DNA of 64,000 nt from Catonella massiliensis (GCF_016651435.1 NZ_JAEPRJ010000001.1:868001-932000); one strand, 5' to 3'. Counted from the stretch's first letter, positions 15,922 through 24,671 are shown. Notes: generated by a model from the sequence alone, not told the origin. Made by a program: numbers and translations.

Positions 15922-17034
15922 ATGGAGAATAAACCACAGCACTGTAAGCAATGTGGCAGAGAAATATACTTTGATGGAATCTGTGCTAATTGCAGGGCAG
16001 AGAATGAGAAGAATAAGATATTGGCATTTACGGAAGATGAAATAAATGCTAAAATCGGCGAAATCTGCGAGGAAATGGCTGCTAAAGGGAAGTTAGATGA
16101 CAACTACGATATCTTTATCAAACTTCTTGATTACAGAGATATAAATACTGAAAATATAGCCAAAACAGCGTATAACAGCAAGGTATTTTTCCCTTGTGAA
16201 CTATATAGGGATGCCTCTAGTGATATAGTAAAGGCTATGCTAGAGCTTGTAAAACAGGATGATATTGATGCTGGGCTGGCAGGAGACTTACTTTTATGCC
16301 TTGCAGTGGCAGGTGGTGAAGAGGTTTTTCAGGCATTTTTAGAGCTTGAAAGACAGCCAAGGAAGTGGAGACAGAAGTTATATGTAAATCCATCCTTTTA
16401 TGCAACCTATGGTGGTTGGACCTATGATAAAGAAGGAAATTATATTGAAACTAATTTTAATAAATGTTATACGTTAATAAAGGGAAGTCTTGAGGAGAAA
16501 AAGAAAAGCCCTGTAAAAATCGGTGTTAAGACTGATGAAAAATGCCCTAAATGTGGCTGTGCTATTGTAAATCTGATGGAGATTGACGGCAGGGATGAAA
16601 GGCTTGATTTTATTGGGATTGATGGCGTTATCAAGGCAAAATGCTGTCCTAACTGCTTTACATTTTCAGAGGGAGACTATTGCAGATATACCGTAAATGG
16701 TGAGAGTGAGGCTATAGTCGGAGAAGATACCGGTGAGGAAGAAGATTATCTAGGTGAAAGCGGTATAGAGGAACTGACCTCCAATACCTTTGTTTTAGGT
16801 GATAAACCTGTTCCGCTTAGATTTGCTGCTGACTGGGACGGTGGTTCCTCTATCGGTGGCTTTGCGGCTTGGATACAGGACTGTGAGATAAAGATGTGCC
16901 CTGACTGTGGCAAGCCTATGAAGTACCTTGCCCAGATACAATGGGATACAGTGATTGATAGTATGGAGGGTAACGCTTACATCGAAATATGTAAGGACTG
17001 CAAGACAATGGTTATGCTGCATCAACAGACCTAA
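15922..17034 (+). CDS. Hypothetical protein with zinc-ribbon motifs and DUF1963-like C-terminus
   Basis: A 370-residue cytoplasmic protein with three cysteine clusters. The N-terminal zinc ribbon CKQCGREIYFDGICANC covers residues 8-24. A middle pair is CPKCGC ... CCPNC. A C-terminal pair is CPDCGKPM ... CKDC, embedded in IGGFAAWIQDCEIKMCPDCG and KYLAQIQWD, which resembles the WPxC/CPxCG...FLAQI pattern of DUF1963 (YwqG-like) proteins. The middle is helical and may form repeats. The ribosome site is weak (GAGGAAAACGGGG). Function unknown; it stands alone between gadC (divergent) and the next small gene. Confidence 0.65.
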   Translation: MENKPQHCKQCGREIYFDGICANCRAENEKNKILAFTEDEINAKIGEICEEMAAKGKLDDNYDIFIKLLDYRDINTENIAKTAYNSKVFFPCELYRDASSDIVKAMLELVKQDDIDAGLAGDLLLCLAVAGGEEVFQAFLELERQPRKWRQKLYVNPSFYATYGGWTYDKEGNYIETNFNKCYTLIKGSLEEKKKSPVKIGVKTDEKCPKCGCAIVNLMEIDGRDERLDFIGIDGVIKAKCCPNCFTFSEGDYCRYTVNGESEAIVGEDTGEEEDYLGESGIEELTSNTFVLGDKPVPLRFAADWDGGSSIGGFAAWIQDCEIKMCPDCGKPMKYLAQIQWDTVIDSMEGNAYIEICKDCKTMVMLHQQT

Positions 17035-17203
17035 GAAATTTCGTAGTTGATGCCTATAAAGTGTATATGAAGAATGTCTTCAAGCAAAATAAAAAATAAT
17101 AACAAAGCAATTTACGCATTATACAATGTATTTAAGTTTTGTGGCAGAATGCCTGAAAATATTGATGTATCTATGGAGTCACAACTGGCTAGGGAGGAAA
17201 AAT

Positions 17204-17656
17204 ATGGGGGATAAAATAATTATCGGTAACAAAGAGTTTGTTTTAGATGAGATTGGGTATTATATTGGCAAGATGAATGTATGGGAAAAAGAAACAGATG
17301 TTTTTCTGGAGATAAAAGCTAATGAGAAAGATGTAGACGATATCGTTTTTGAAAAAATTAACTGGCTAAATAAAAACAAAAGTAAGATAATAGATACATT
17401 TATGGAAGAAAATGACTATTTTATAGAAAATATTAATGATATGATTAAAAGTGGTGATTTTACCGCAGACAGAGAGATTACAGAGAAAGACTTTATCGAA
17501 TCGCTTTTTGTAAATAATGTCACAATTTATGTAAAAGGAAGAGAAACAGATTTTATGCTGGATTTAGATGCTGACCCGGATTATTTAATGGGACATTTGG
17601 CCTGTATGGAGATAGATAGTGCATATGGAGTTGAATGTGGGGGAATGAACGGATAA
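17204..17656 (+). CDS. Hypothetical acidic protein (DUF2262/DUF2004-like)
   Basis: A 150-residue acidic, soluble protein. The pattern FVLDEIGYYIGKMNVWEKET at the start and TIYVKGRETDFMLDLDADP near the end, followed by a short GHL segment, resembles the DUF2262/DUF2004 group, sometimes found as immunity-type proteins, but the match is tentative. The start at 17204 has GGGAGG upstream; the longer open frame from 17126 has no ribosome site. No partner toxin is seen next to it. Confidence 0.5.
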   Translation: MGDKIIIGNKEFVLDEIGYYIGKMNVWEKETDVFLEIKANEKDVDDIVFEKINWLNKNKSKIIDTFMEENDYFIENINDMIKSGDFTADREITEKDFIESLFVNNVTIYVKGRETDFMLDLDADPDYLMGHLACMEIDSAYGVECGGMNG

Positions 17657-17694
17657 CAATGGTATGATTTTAACTATTATTTGGAGGAAAAGTA

Positions 17695-18285
17695 ATGAAT
17701 GACAAAAAATTCGATAAAATTATAAAAAAGCTAAAAGAAGATTCAAGGAATAAAAGCTATACAGATAGGGGGATACCGCCTATTTTTCAGGTAAGCCCCA
17801 AAGCACAAATCCTTATTATAGGACAGGCACCCGGTAAGAAGGTAGAGGAGAGCCTTATCCCTTTTAACGACAAGTCAGGTGAAAAACTAGTGCAGTGGAT
17901 GGGCATTGACAGAGATACCTTTTATTCAGAGAAAATCGCAATCCTGCCTATGGACTTTTACTATCCGGGAAAAGGAAAGACGGGAGATTTGCCACCAAGA
18001 AGCTTTATAGCTAAGGAATATCATAAGGACATACTTGACCTAATGCCGGATTTAAAGCTTACCATTCTAATCGGTTCATACTCAATGAAGTATTATCTTG
18101 GCAAAGGTATGAAGGAGAACCTTACAGAGACAGTGAGAAGCTATAAGGAATACCTTCCTAAGTATTTCCCAATAGTCCATCCAAGTCCGCTAAACTTCCG
18201 CTGGCAGAAAGCAAACCCTTGGTTTGAGGGAGAGGTCGTGCCGGTTCTTAGGGATAAGGTTCATAAAATACTTGCTGATAGATAA
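17695..18285 (+). CDS. Uracil-DNA glycosylase family protein
   Basis: A 196-residue protein of the UDG-like superfamily. The first motif is IIGQAPGKKVEES (about residues 41-53), the second HPSPLNFRW (near residue 161). GQAPG and HPSP are the two active-site motifs of the family, although this subgroup is not proven to remove uracil. The sequence FYPG-like YYPGKGKTGDLPP also fits. TTGGAGG precedes the start. It probably acts in DNA base excision repair or related processing and stands alone. Confidence 0.82.
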   Translation: MNDKKFDKIIKKLKEDSRNKSYTDRGIPPIFQVSPKAQILIIGQAPGKKVEESLIPFNDKSGEKLVQWMGIDRDTFYSEKIAILPMDFYYPGKGKTGDLPPRSFIAKEYHKDILDLMPDLKLTILIGSYSMKYYLGKGMKENLTETVRSYKEYLPKYFPIVHPSPLNFRWQKANPWFEGEVVPVLRDKVHKILADR

Positions 18286-18340
18286 AAACTATAAATAATT
18301 AGATTTATACCAAAACACAATATCAAGTCACTATAAAATA

Positions 18341-18410
18341 CTGGAAATAGAAAAATTACTTTGATATAATTTTTAAGGTTTCACTCAATTAATAAGAAAA
18401 TGATTAATTG
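18341..18410 (+). promoter_or_regulatory. Promoter and downstream inverted repeat of the sugar ABC operon
   Basis: TATAAT at 18365-18370 with an upstream TGA (extended -10) and a weak CTGGAA -35 (18341-18346). Just downstream, CAATTAAT (18386-18393) and ATTAATTG (18403-18410) form a perfect inverted repeat, a candidate operator. Confidence 0.55.
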
Positions 18411-18444
18411 GTGGATATTAAAAATCATATCAAGGAGAAGGAAA

Positions 18445-19800
18445 ATGAAAAAGAAATTTCTAAGAACAACAGGAATCGCAGTTTTGTCAGCTATGGTACT
18501 CTGTGCCTGTGGTAGTGGTAAGACCACTTCAAGTGTAAAAAGCACTTCTACAGCTAAGGAGACTAGCGCTCAGGCGTCAAGTGCGAAGGCTTCAAGTGCC
18601 AAGAGCCAGAGTACCTCTAATACCTCAAACAGCAATAGTGAGCCTCTTAATGTTATGGTTCCCGAATGGGCTGTTCCATCAGATAGCTTGTTAAAGGAGT
18701 TCACTGATAGCACCGGTATAACAGTAAACATCAACAAGGTTGACTGGGATGCAATAAGAGACAAGATTTCAATTGCAGCAAGCGGTGGAGAAGCAAGTGC
18801 TGATGTTGTTGAAGTAGACTGGTCTTGGGTAGGAGAATTTGGTGCTGCTGACTGGCTCGAGCCACTTGAGGTGGATGATGCATTGAAGGCAGATATGCCG
18901 ACAATATCAACATTTTCTTTAGGTGATAAGGTACTTGCTATGCCTTACTCTAATGACTATAGAATCGCTTATTACAATACAAAGCAATTTGAAAAAGCAG
19001 GAATAAAATCCGCTCCAAAGACCTATGATGAGGTATATAAGGATGTTAAAGCCATAAAGAAAGCGGGAGTAGTAGAACACCCTTATCCGCTTGTTCTTAC
19101 AGCGGAAGAAAAGGCAAGTACAGGGCTTATCTGGACTGCTTACACTATGAATGACATAGTATTTAATGAGGATGGTACCTTGAATGAGGCCTCCGTAAAG
19201 GATGCGCTTAATTTTTATAACAAGCTTATAAAAGAAGACCTTATTGATCCTGCAGACAAGACCACTGACGGCAAGAAGACCTATGCAAGGCTTACAGATG
19301 GAACTGCAAGCTTCTTAACCGGTCCTACATCTTATATCTCTAACGTTCAGAATCCTGAAAAGAGTAAGGTTGTAGGAGAGGTTATATCAATTTTAATGCC
19401 TGGTAAAACAGGAAATGCAAAGCATACTATGGCACTTCCTGAGGCACTTGGAATAACTAAGTTTTCAAAGAATAAAGAAGCTGCAAGAAAGTTTATTGAC
19501 TGGTACACATCAGCAGAAATTCAGGAAAAGTTAAATGAAGAACTTGGCAATCTTCCTACCAGGAATTCAGTTCTTGAAAAGCTTGTAAATGAAGGTAAAA
19601 TAACCAATGCAGGTGCAATGATTGAACAGGCTAAGCTTATTGCATCACCGTTCCCTAATGGTGTTCCTGTGTACTATAATGAGATGAGCAATGCTATATA
19701 CAATGCAGTAAATGGCATGGCACTTGGTAATCTTAGTGTAGACGAGGCATTTACACAGATGGATAAAAAGATTAAGGAACTTATTGAAGAAAATAAATAG
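18445..19800 (+). CDS. Sugar ABC transporter substrate-binding lipoprotein
   Basis: A 451-residue family-1 (MalE-like) solute-binding protein. The signal peptide ends in a lipobox (AMVLCACG), followed by a Ser/Lys/Thr/Ala-rich linker (about residues 25-60) and the binding domain from LNVMVPEWAVPSDSLLKEF onward. It sits outside the cell and hands a sugar or oligosaccharide to the two permeases that follow. The start at 18445 has AAGGAG; the upstream frame from 18400 is rejected. A terminator after it (19812) likely lowers permease expression relative to the binding protein. The substrate is unknown. Confidence 0.85.
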   Translation: MKKKFLRTTGIAVLSAMVLCACGSGKTTSSVKSTSTAKETSAQASSAKASSAKSQSTSNTSNSNSEPLNVMVPEWAVPSDSLLKEFTDSTGITVNINKVDWDAIRDKISIAASGGEASADVVEVDWSWVGEFGAADWLEPLEVDDALKADMPTISTFSLGDKVLAMPYSNDYRIAYYNTKQFEKAGIKSAPKTYDEVYKDVKAIKKAGVVEHPYPLVLTAEEKASTGLIWTAYTMNDIVFNEDGTLNEASVKDALNFYNKLIKEDLIDPADKTTDGKKTYARLTDGTASFLTGPTSYISNVQNPEKSKVVGEVISILMPGKTGNAKHTMALPEALGITKFSKNKEAARKFIDWYTSAEIQEKLNEELGNLPTRNSVLEKLVNEGKITNAGAMIEQAKLIASPFPNGVPVYYNEMSNAIYNAVNGMALGNLSVDEAFTQMDKKIKELIEENK

Positions 19801-19811
19801 TTTAGTTAAAG

Positions 19812-19838
19812 GGCGGGTGTCATATCACCCGCCTTTTT
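19812..19838 (+). terminator. Intercistronic terminator/attenuator
   Basis: Stem GGCGGGTG (19812-19819) with CACCCGCC (19826-19833), loop of 6, followed by five T. It separates the abundant binding protein from the permease genes. Confidence 0.9.
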
Positions 19839-19851
19839 GAAAGAGGATTAA

Positions 19852-20718
19852 ATGAAAAGAGAAAAATTTGCTTACACTCTCTTAGCACCAATGATTATAA
19901 TTATGCTTGTGCTTGTAATCTATCCTATTGCAGCGACATTTTCTTACAGTCTGAAAAAATGGAAGCTAAGTAAGCCAAATGACATCAGATTCATAGGGCT
20001 TAAGAACTATATCAATATTCTTAGTTCAGAATCATTTTTGCAGAGTGTAAAAAATACCTTATTCATACTTGTCGCAGTTGTGATAATTACTACGATAATA
20101 TCCATTCTGGTAGCATTATTCCTAAACATTAAGGTGAGATTTTCAGGAGTTTTACTTGCGATAGCTATAGTACCTTGGGCTATTCCGCCTTTTGTAAATG
20201 CTCTATTGTGGAAGTTTGTATTTTATTCAGGTTATGGCTTTTTAAATAAACTTTTGCTTAATTTACATTTGATAAGCACACCTATCAGTTGGCTTGACAA
20301 TCGCTACAGCTTGTTATTCATTGTTTCAATAGTTGTTTCATACAGGCTTATTCCATTTATGAGCCTTATCTGCCTTGCGGGCAGACAGTCTATATCAGGA
20401 ACATTAATAGAAGCTGCCAAAATAGATGGTGCGGGTCGCTTCATGGTGTTTAAGAAGATAATAACACCTCTGATGCTGCCTTTCCTGGCCGTTGGTATAA
20501 CTCAGACTTCGATAAGTGCAATTAACGTATTTGATGAAATAGTGGCTCTCAGCGGGTATTCAGACCTGGGTAAGAGTATGCTGATAGAAAGCTATTTGAT
20601 TACATTTAACTTCTTGGAATTTGGAAAGGGAAGTGCATATACTTACATAATTATGGTATTTGCAGGAATTCTGGGCTTTGTATACATAAAAAGCCTTAAT
20701 AGGGAGGTGGAATTCTAG
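19852..20718 (+). CDS. Sugar ABC transporter permease (MalF-like)
   Basis: A 288-residue permease with six predicted helices and the EAA coupling loop EAAKIDGAGRFMVFKKIITP, which docks on the ATPase. It pairs with the next gene as the membrane channel of the sugar importer. GAAAGAGG lies before the start. Its last codon overlaps the start of the next gene. No ATP-binding gene is present here, so a shared MsmX/MsmK-type ATPase from elsewhere must serve it (inference). Confidence 0.9.
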   Translation: MKREKFAYTLLAPMIIIMLVLVIYPIAATFSYSLKKWKLSKPNDIRFIGLKNYINILSSESFLQSVKNTLFILVAVVIITTIISILVALFLNIKVRFSGVLLAIAIVPWAIPPFVNALLWKFVFYSGYGFLNKLLLNLHLISTPISWLDNRYSLLFIVSIVVSYRLIPFMSLICLAGRQSISGTLIEAAKIDGAGRFMVFKKIITPLMLPFLAVGITQTSISAINVFDEIVALSGYSDLGKSMLIESYLITFNFLEFGKGSAYTYIIMVFAGILGFVYIKSLNREVEF

Positions 20719-21557
20719 TGAAAATAATTAACAAAATTCTGTACAGTCTGGCTCTGATTTTGTTTTTAGTATTTTATGCCGGTCCGTTTATATGGACATT
20801 TATTATCTCGGTTACGCCCGATTCATTGGTGCTGGGAAAGAGCCTCTCTTTTTTGCCTGAAGAAACTACCCTTAAGAACTACAAGACTTTATTTGATGTA
20901 GCCTCAAGTCAGGGAGCTCTTTTATTGTCAGGAATAAAAAACTCTGCCTATGCAAGTCTGGTAACTATAATCATTTGTATTCCAATGGCCTTGCTGTCTG
21001 CCTTTGCACTAGGCCGTTTCAAGTTTATCGGTAAGGATATTGTCAAAAACAGTTTGCTTGTAACAATGGCAATACCTGTAATGGCGACGATAATACCAAT
21101 CTATAAAATGTTTATGCAGCTTAAGCTCTTAAACAATGTATATACGCTTAGTTTGGTTTATGTGACCTCTTATCTTCCTGTGATAGTATGGCTGATTTCA
21201 AATTATTTTGCCAGCATACCAAAGGATTTGGATGAAGCAGCAAAGGTTGACGGATGCAGCAAAATGGGTACATTTATAAGGGTGATAATCCCGACATCTT
21301 ATCCAATCATAGCATCTGCAGTGCTTATTATATTTTTAAGCACCTGGAGTCAGTTTCAAATACCTCTTATTCTAGCATCAAACAGTAATACTAAGCCTAT
21401 AGCAATAGTAACCTCCGAGTTTATAACTAAAGACACTGTAGACTATGGTATGACAGCTGCTGCAGGTATACTGGCCCTCATACCCCCTGCGCTATTTGCA
21501 CTGATATTTAAGAAATTTCTTGTATCAGGTATGATGAAGGGGGCGGTAAAGGGGTAA
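20718..21557 (+). CDS. Sugar ABC transporter permease (MalG-like)
   Basis: A 279-residue permease with six predicted helices and EAA loop DEAAKVDGCSKMGTFIRVII. It starts at GTG 20718, overlapping the previous stop (TAGTG), with GGGAGGTGG just upstream. It forms the heteromeric channel with the preceding permease. Last gene of the operon. Confidence 0.9.
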   Translation: MKIINKILYSLALILFLVFYAGPFIWTFIISVTPDSLVLGKSLSFLPEETTLKNYKTLFDVASSQGALLLSGIKNSAYASLVTIIICIPMALLSAFALGRFKFIGKDIVKNSLLVTMAIPVMATIIPIYKMFMQLKLLNNVYTLSLVYVTSYLPVIVWLISNYFASIPKDLDEAAKVDGCSKMGTFIRVIIPTSYPIIASAVLIIFLSTWSQFQIPLILASNSNTKPIAIVTSEFITKDTVDYGMTAAAGILALIPPALFALIFKKFLVSGMMKGAVKG

Positions 21558-21570
21558 AAGGTAGATAGAG

Positions 21571-21607
21571 TTGTACATTTGACTAAGTAGTACAATGGTT
21601 ATATAAT
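21571..21607 (+). promoter_or_regulatory. Promoter with flanking palindrome of the Spx/ArsC-like gene
   Basis: TTGACT (21579-21584), 17-base spacer, TATAAT (21602-21607). TTGTAC (21571-21576) and GTACAA (21590-21595) form an inverted repeat around the -35, a possible repressor site. Confidence 0.7.
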
Positions 21608-21731
21608 TTGATGAAACGGTTTAAGAAGTATATATTTTGCCTGAGACTTGATGGTAAGATATGAAGCGGTAGTAATTCCATATCATGGAGAGGCAAATAC
21701 ACTTGAATCTAAAAATAGAAAGGGGGAAACT

Positions 21732-22085
21732 ATGTTATTCATATACTATCCAAAGTGTTCTACCTGTATAAAAGCCAAGAAATGGCTTGATGAGGAGGGA
21801 GTAAAATACACTGAGCGCCACATTGTGGAGGAGAATCCATCATTTGATGAGCTTAAGGAGTGGTGGGAGAAAAGCGGCCTTCCTCTTAAGAAGTTCTTCA
21901 ACACCAGTGGAATGCTTTATAAGGAAATGCAGTTAAAGGACAAACTTCCAGGGATGAGTGAAGAGGAACAGCTTAGGCTCCTTTCTACAAACGGAATGCT
22001 TGTTAAGCGACCTATAGTTGTTTGTGGAAAGACTGTGCTCGTAGGTTTTAAGGAAGCTGAATGGAGCGAGAAATTAGTTAAGTAA
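21732..22085 (+). CDS. ArsC/Spx-family thioredoxin-fold protein
   Basis: A 117-residue protein with the ArsC/Spx fold. The redox motif CSTCIKAKKWL gives a CxxC at residues 10-13, followed by GVKYTERHIVEENPSFDELKEW, LKKFFNTSGMLYKE and a late KRPIVV. The CxxC and the length resemble the Spx/MgsR/YffB group more than true arsenate reductases. It may be a thiol-stress regulator that binds RNA polymerase alpha, or a reductase; the sequence does not decide. The start at 21732 follows AGGGGG; the frame from 21648 is too long at its N-terminus. Confidence 0.8.
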   Translation: MLFIYYPKCSTCIKAKKWLDEEGVKYTERHIVEENPSFDELKEWWEKSGLPLKKFFNTSGMLYKEMQLKDKLPGMSEEEQLRLLSTNGMLVKRPIVVCGKTVLVGFKEAEWSEKLVK

Positions 22086-22094
22086 GTGTCTAAG

Positions 22095-22157
22095 ATAGTT
22101 AGCAAGGTTTACCTATATCAAAAGTTCGCTTTCGTATAGTTAAACTCTGCTAACTAT
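22095..22157 (+). repeat. Long hairpin between the ArsC-like gene and ybaK
   Basis: ATAGTTAGCA (22095-22104) pairs perfectly with TGCTAACTAT (22148-22157), and inner bases (GTTTA/TAAAC) extend the stem. It could be a terminator with a poor T run or a leader structure for ybaK. Confidence 0.6.
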
Positions 22158-22182
22158 TATACTTTATTAAAAGGATGAAATT

Positions 22183-22662
22183 ATGCCAAAACACGAAGAA
22201 AAAACCAATGTAATGAGAGTATTGGATAGCAAGAAGGTAAAGTATACAAGCCACTGCTATATAGATACACCTACTACCAATGGTGAAGAGGTAGCTAAGA
22301 TACTGGGACAAAATCCTGCTGATGTATTTAAAACTCTTGTAACCATATCCAAATCAGGGACAAACTACGTCTTTGTCATCCCTGTAGCTAAGGAGCTTGA
22401 CCTTAAAAAGGCGGCAAAGGCAGCAGGGGAGAAAAACATTGAAATGCTTAAATCAAAGGAACTTCTGCCTTTAACAGGCTATGTGCACGGAGGCTGTTCT
22501 CCTATAGGCATGAAGAAGCCTTTCAAAACCTTTATAGATAAAAGCGCAGCTGAGAGAGAGGTAATTATCTTTAGTGCAGGGAAGATAGGTTATCAGGTAG
22601 AGCTTACGCTTCCTGAACTCGCCAAGGTTATAGACTATTCGCTTGAAGATTTAACTGCTTGA
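22183..22662 (+). CDS. ybaK: Cys-tRNA(Pro)/Cys-tRNA(Cys) deacylase YbaK/EbsC
   Basis: A 159-residue YbaK-family editing enzyme that hydrolyses mischarged Cys-tRNA(Pro). Landmarks include KTNVMRVLDSKKVKYTSHCY, VFKTLV with the conserved lysine region, FVIPVAKELDLKKAA and the glycine loop GYVHGGCSPIGMKK, close to the family consensus in length and order. AAAAGG precedes the start. The promoter of the next gene overlaps its stop codon. Confidence 0.92.
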   Translation: MPKHEEKTNVMRVLDSKKVKYTSHCYIDTPTTNGEEVAKILGQNPADVFKTLVTISKSGTNYVFVIPVAKELDLKKAAKAAGEKNIEMLKSKELLPLTGYVHGGCSPIGMKKPFKTFIDKSAAEREVIIFSAGKIGYQVELTLPELAKVIDYSLEDLTA

Positions 22663-22687
22663 CATAAAATGCGGGATTGTATACAAT
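22659..22687 (+). promoter_or_regulatory. Promoter and candidate autoregulatory operator of the FadR-type GntR gene
   Basis: TTGACA (22659-22664), 17-base spacer, TACAAT (22682-22687). The perfect palindrome ATTGTATACAAT (22676-22687) covers the -10 and fits the FadR-subfamily operator pattern TNGTNNACNA. A nearly identical palindrome lies upstream of gdhA (52108-52117). Confidence 0.75.
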
Positions 22688-22796
22688 GATACGTGTATTA
22701 ATTTTTAATACACTGGTAAAAGTATGCTTTCCTGTGCAAGCCTGCTTGCAATCGAAGGTGTATTATATTTTGTATGCATGGAGGCTGCGGATTGAA

Positions 22797-23474
22797 ATGG
22801 ACAATATGGACAATTCTTATGAACTGGCTGATAGTCATTCTTTAAGGGGCAGGGTTTTTGGAAGGCTCAGAGAGGACATTCTTCTTGGGAAGTACAAAGA
22901 CAAGGAAGAACTTAAGGAAGTGGTTATAGGCAAGGAGTTAGGTGTGAGCAGGACTCCTGTCAGAGAGGCTCTAAGACAGCTTGAACTTGAGGGGCTGGTT
23001 ACAATTATACCCAATAAAGGGGCTTATGTGACAGGGATTTCGGATAAGGATATCAATGATATATTTATGATAAGGTCTTATCTTGAAGGACTTTGTGCCG
23101 CCTGGGCTTGTGAGAATATAACCGAGGAACAGCTTGAGGAAATGGAAGAATCTGTGTTTTTAGCTGAATTTCATGCAGAAAAAGAACATTTTGAACAGGT
23201 GGTTGAATTAGACAATAAATTCCATAAAATACTCTACCATGCCTGTGGCAGTAGAGTTTTGTCAAAGCTTTTGGTGGACTACCATCACTATGCTCAAAAG
23301 GTAAGAAAGGTCAATCTTTCCGAGGAAAAGAGGGCCAAACATTCTATCCTGGAGCATAAGAGAATAGTTGAAGCCATAAGGAATAAAAATGTAAAGGCTG
23401 CTGAAGAATATGCACACGACCACATAATGGAGTCGATTAAAAGGATGCATGATGCAGAGGCAGATGTAGAATAA
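22797..23474 (+). CDS. GntR-family regulator, FadR subfamily
   Basis: A 225-residue regulator. The N-terminal winged helix has the family sequence LREDILLGKYKDKEELKE, GKELGVSRTPVREALRQLEL and IIPNKGAYV. The C-terminal FCD all-helical ligand domain has the metal-binding pattern D-x3-H...H...H (VELDNKFHKILY and later EEYAHDHIMESIKR). Such proteins respond to small organic or amino acids. The start at 22797 is chosen as the first ATG after GGAGG at 22780; the open frame upstream overlaps the promoter. The palindromic operator over its own -10 suggests autoregulation. Confidence 0.88.
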   Translation: MDNMDNSYELADSHSLRGRVFGRLREDILLGKYKDKEELKEVVIGKELGVSRTPVREALRQLELEGLVTIIPNKGAYVTGISDKDINDIFMIRSYLEGLCAAWACENITEEQLEEMEESVFLAEFHAEKEHFEQVVELDNKFHKILYHACGSRVLSKLLVDYHHYAQKVRKVNLSEEKRAKHSILEHKRIVEAIRNKNVKAAEEYAHDHIMESIKRMHDAEADVE

Positions 23475-23476
23475 AG

Positions 23477-23518
23477 TAGAGGCTGTAAAGAAAGTGGATT
23501 TCTTTATAGCCTCTATTT
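23477..23518 (+). terminator. Terminator of the GntR gene
   Basis: Stem of 17 bases, 23477-23493 with 23499-23515, one G-T pair, 5-base loop; followed by a weak T run. Confidence 0.75.
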
Positions 23519-23542
23519 GATTGAATTTTAGCTTGCATCGAA

Positions 23543-23570
23543 TTTTTATGCTTTTGATACTTTATCATAA
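23543..23570 (-). repeat. Dispersed repeat, partial copy
   Basis: Read on the minus strand it resembles the left arm of the palindromic element at 24672-24760 (ATGATAAAGTATCAAAAGCA). A CTTGCA block lies just beside it at 23532-23537. Confidence 0.45.
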
Positions 23571-23575
23571 ACTAT

Positions 23576-23603
23576 TTGACAAGGCATAAAAATCATGTAA
23601 AAT
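23576..23603 (+). promoter_or_regulatory. Promoter of the LacI-type regulator gene
   Basis: TTGACA (23576-23581), 16-base spacer, TAAAAT (23598-23603). A strong GGAGGAG site precedes the start codon. Confidence 0.65.
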
Positions 23604-23644
23604 AATTACTAAAGAATATATCATGTATGTTTTGGAGGAGTAGT

Positions 23645-24628
23645 ATGGCAACAATTAAGCAGATTGCTGACATTGTAGGAGTTTCAAGTGCAGCAGTATC
23701 TAGAGTGCTAAACTATGATGAAAAAATTTCGGTAAGTGACGAGACTAGAGAAGCAATTTTTGCGGCAGCAGAGAAAATTGGATATAAAAAAAGAGTAATA
23801 TATCCTAAGATAGAAGATGTTGCTCTGTTATATTTTACAGATAATGAAGATGAGTTAGAAGATGTTTTTTATCATAAAGTAAAAGAAGAAGTTCTAAGGC
23901 AAGCTAAAAAAATGAATATACATATGAGTGTGTTTGATTGCAAAGATGGAGAGATAAAATTTACCCAAAAATTAAATGCATTTGTAGCAGTAGGATGGAT
24001 TGACCGGAATAAAATAAATGAATTATATGGATATTGTAAAAATGGCGTCTTTATAGGCACTTCCCCTGATGAGAAGTTGTTTGATGCGGTAAGACCTAAT
24101 ATGGATTCGTTTGTAACGCAGATTGTCGATTACTTTGTGGGTAAAGGCCATAAGACTATAGGCTTTATAGGTGGGAGCGATAGGAATATTGATACAGGAA
24201 AACCTTCAATGGATATCAGAGAATGGTCTTTCAGACAAAGTGCATCGTATTACAAATGTTTGAATGAAGAATATATACTGATTTCAGATAAGTTTACTGT
24301 GGATTCGGGTTATAGACTAGGAAAAAAATTATTAAAATTAAAAGTATTACCTTCAGCTATCTGCATAGCCAGTGATACACTGGCTGTAGGGGTTTTGCAG
24401 GCACTTAATGAGAAGGGAGTAAAGGTGCCTGAACAAATTGCTTTGTTTAGTATCAATGATGTAGACATTGCAAAATATTTATCTCCTCCGCTAACGACAA
24501 TACATGTTGATATTAATTGTATTTGTGAGACAGCGCTGGATTTATTAAGAAATAGGGTTCTGGGTGGGAGTAAAGTCACAAAGTCCGTATTTGTAAACGG
24601 AACCCCTGTATTTCGTAAAAGCTGTTAA
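23645..24628 (+). CDS. LacI-family regulator of the galactan locus
   Basis: A 327-residue repressor. The N-terminal helix-turn-helix and hinge read ATIKQIADIVGVSSAAVSRV, followed by a periplasmic-binding-protein-like sugar-sensing domain. It lies directly upstream of, and in the same direction as, the galactanase/importer genes and is most likely their regulator, sensing a galactose-containing inducer (similar to GanR). The start at 23645 follows GGAGGAG; six upstream codons from 23627 are excluded. It has its own promoter and terminator. Confidence 0.9.
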   Translation: MATIKQIADIVGVSSAAVSRVLNYDEKISVSDETREAIFAAAEKIGYKKRVIYPKIEDVALLYFTDNEDELEDVFYHKVKEEVLRQAKKMNIHMSVFDCKDGEIKFTQKLNAFVAVGWIDRNKINELYGYCKNGVFIGTSPDEKLFDAVRPNMDSFVTQIVDYFVGKGHKTIGFIGGSDRNIDTGKPSMDIREWSFRQSASYYKCLNEEYILISDKFTVDSGYRLGKKLLKLKVLPSAICIASDTLAVGVLQALNEKGVKVPEQIALFSINDVDIAKYLSPPLTTIHVDINCICETALDLLRNRVLGGSKVTKSVFVNGTPVFRKSC

Positions 24629-24636
24629 AGTTTAAT

Positions 24637-24664
24637 GGATGTCATATAAGATGGCATCCTTTTT
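24637..24664 (+). terminator. Terminator of the LacI gene
   Basis: Stem 24637-24645 with 24651-24659, one G-U pair, 5-base loop, then five T. Confidence 0.88.
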
Positions 24665-24671
24665 ATATTAA

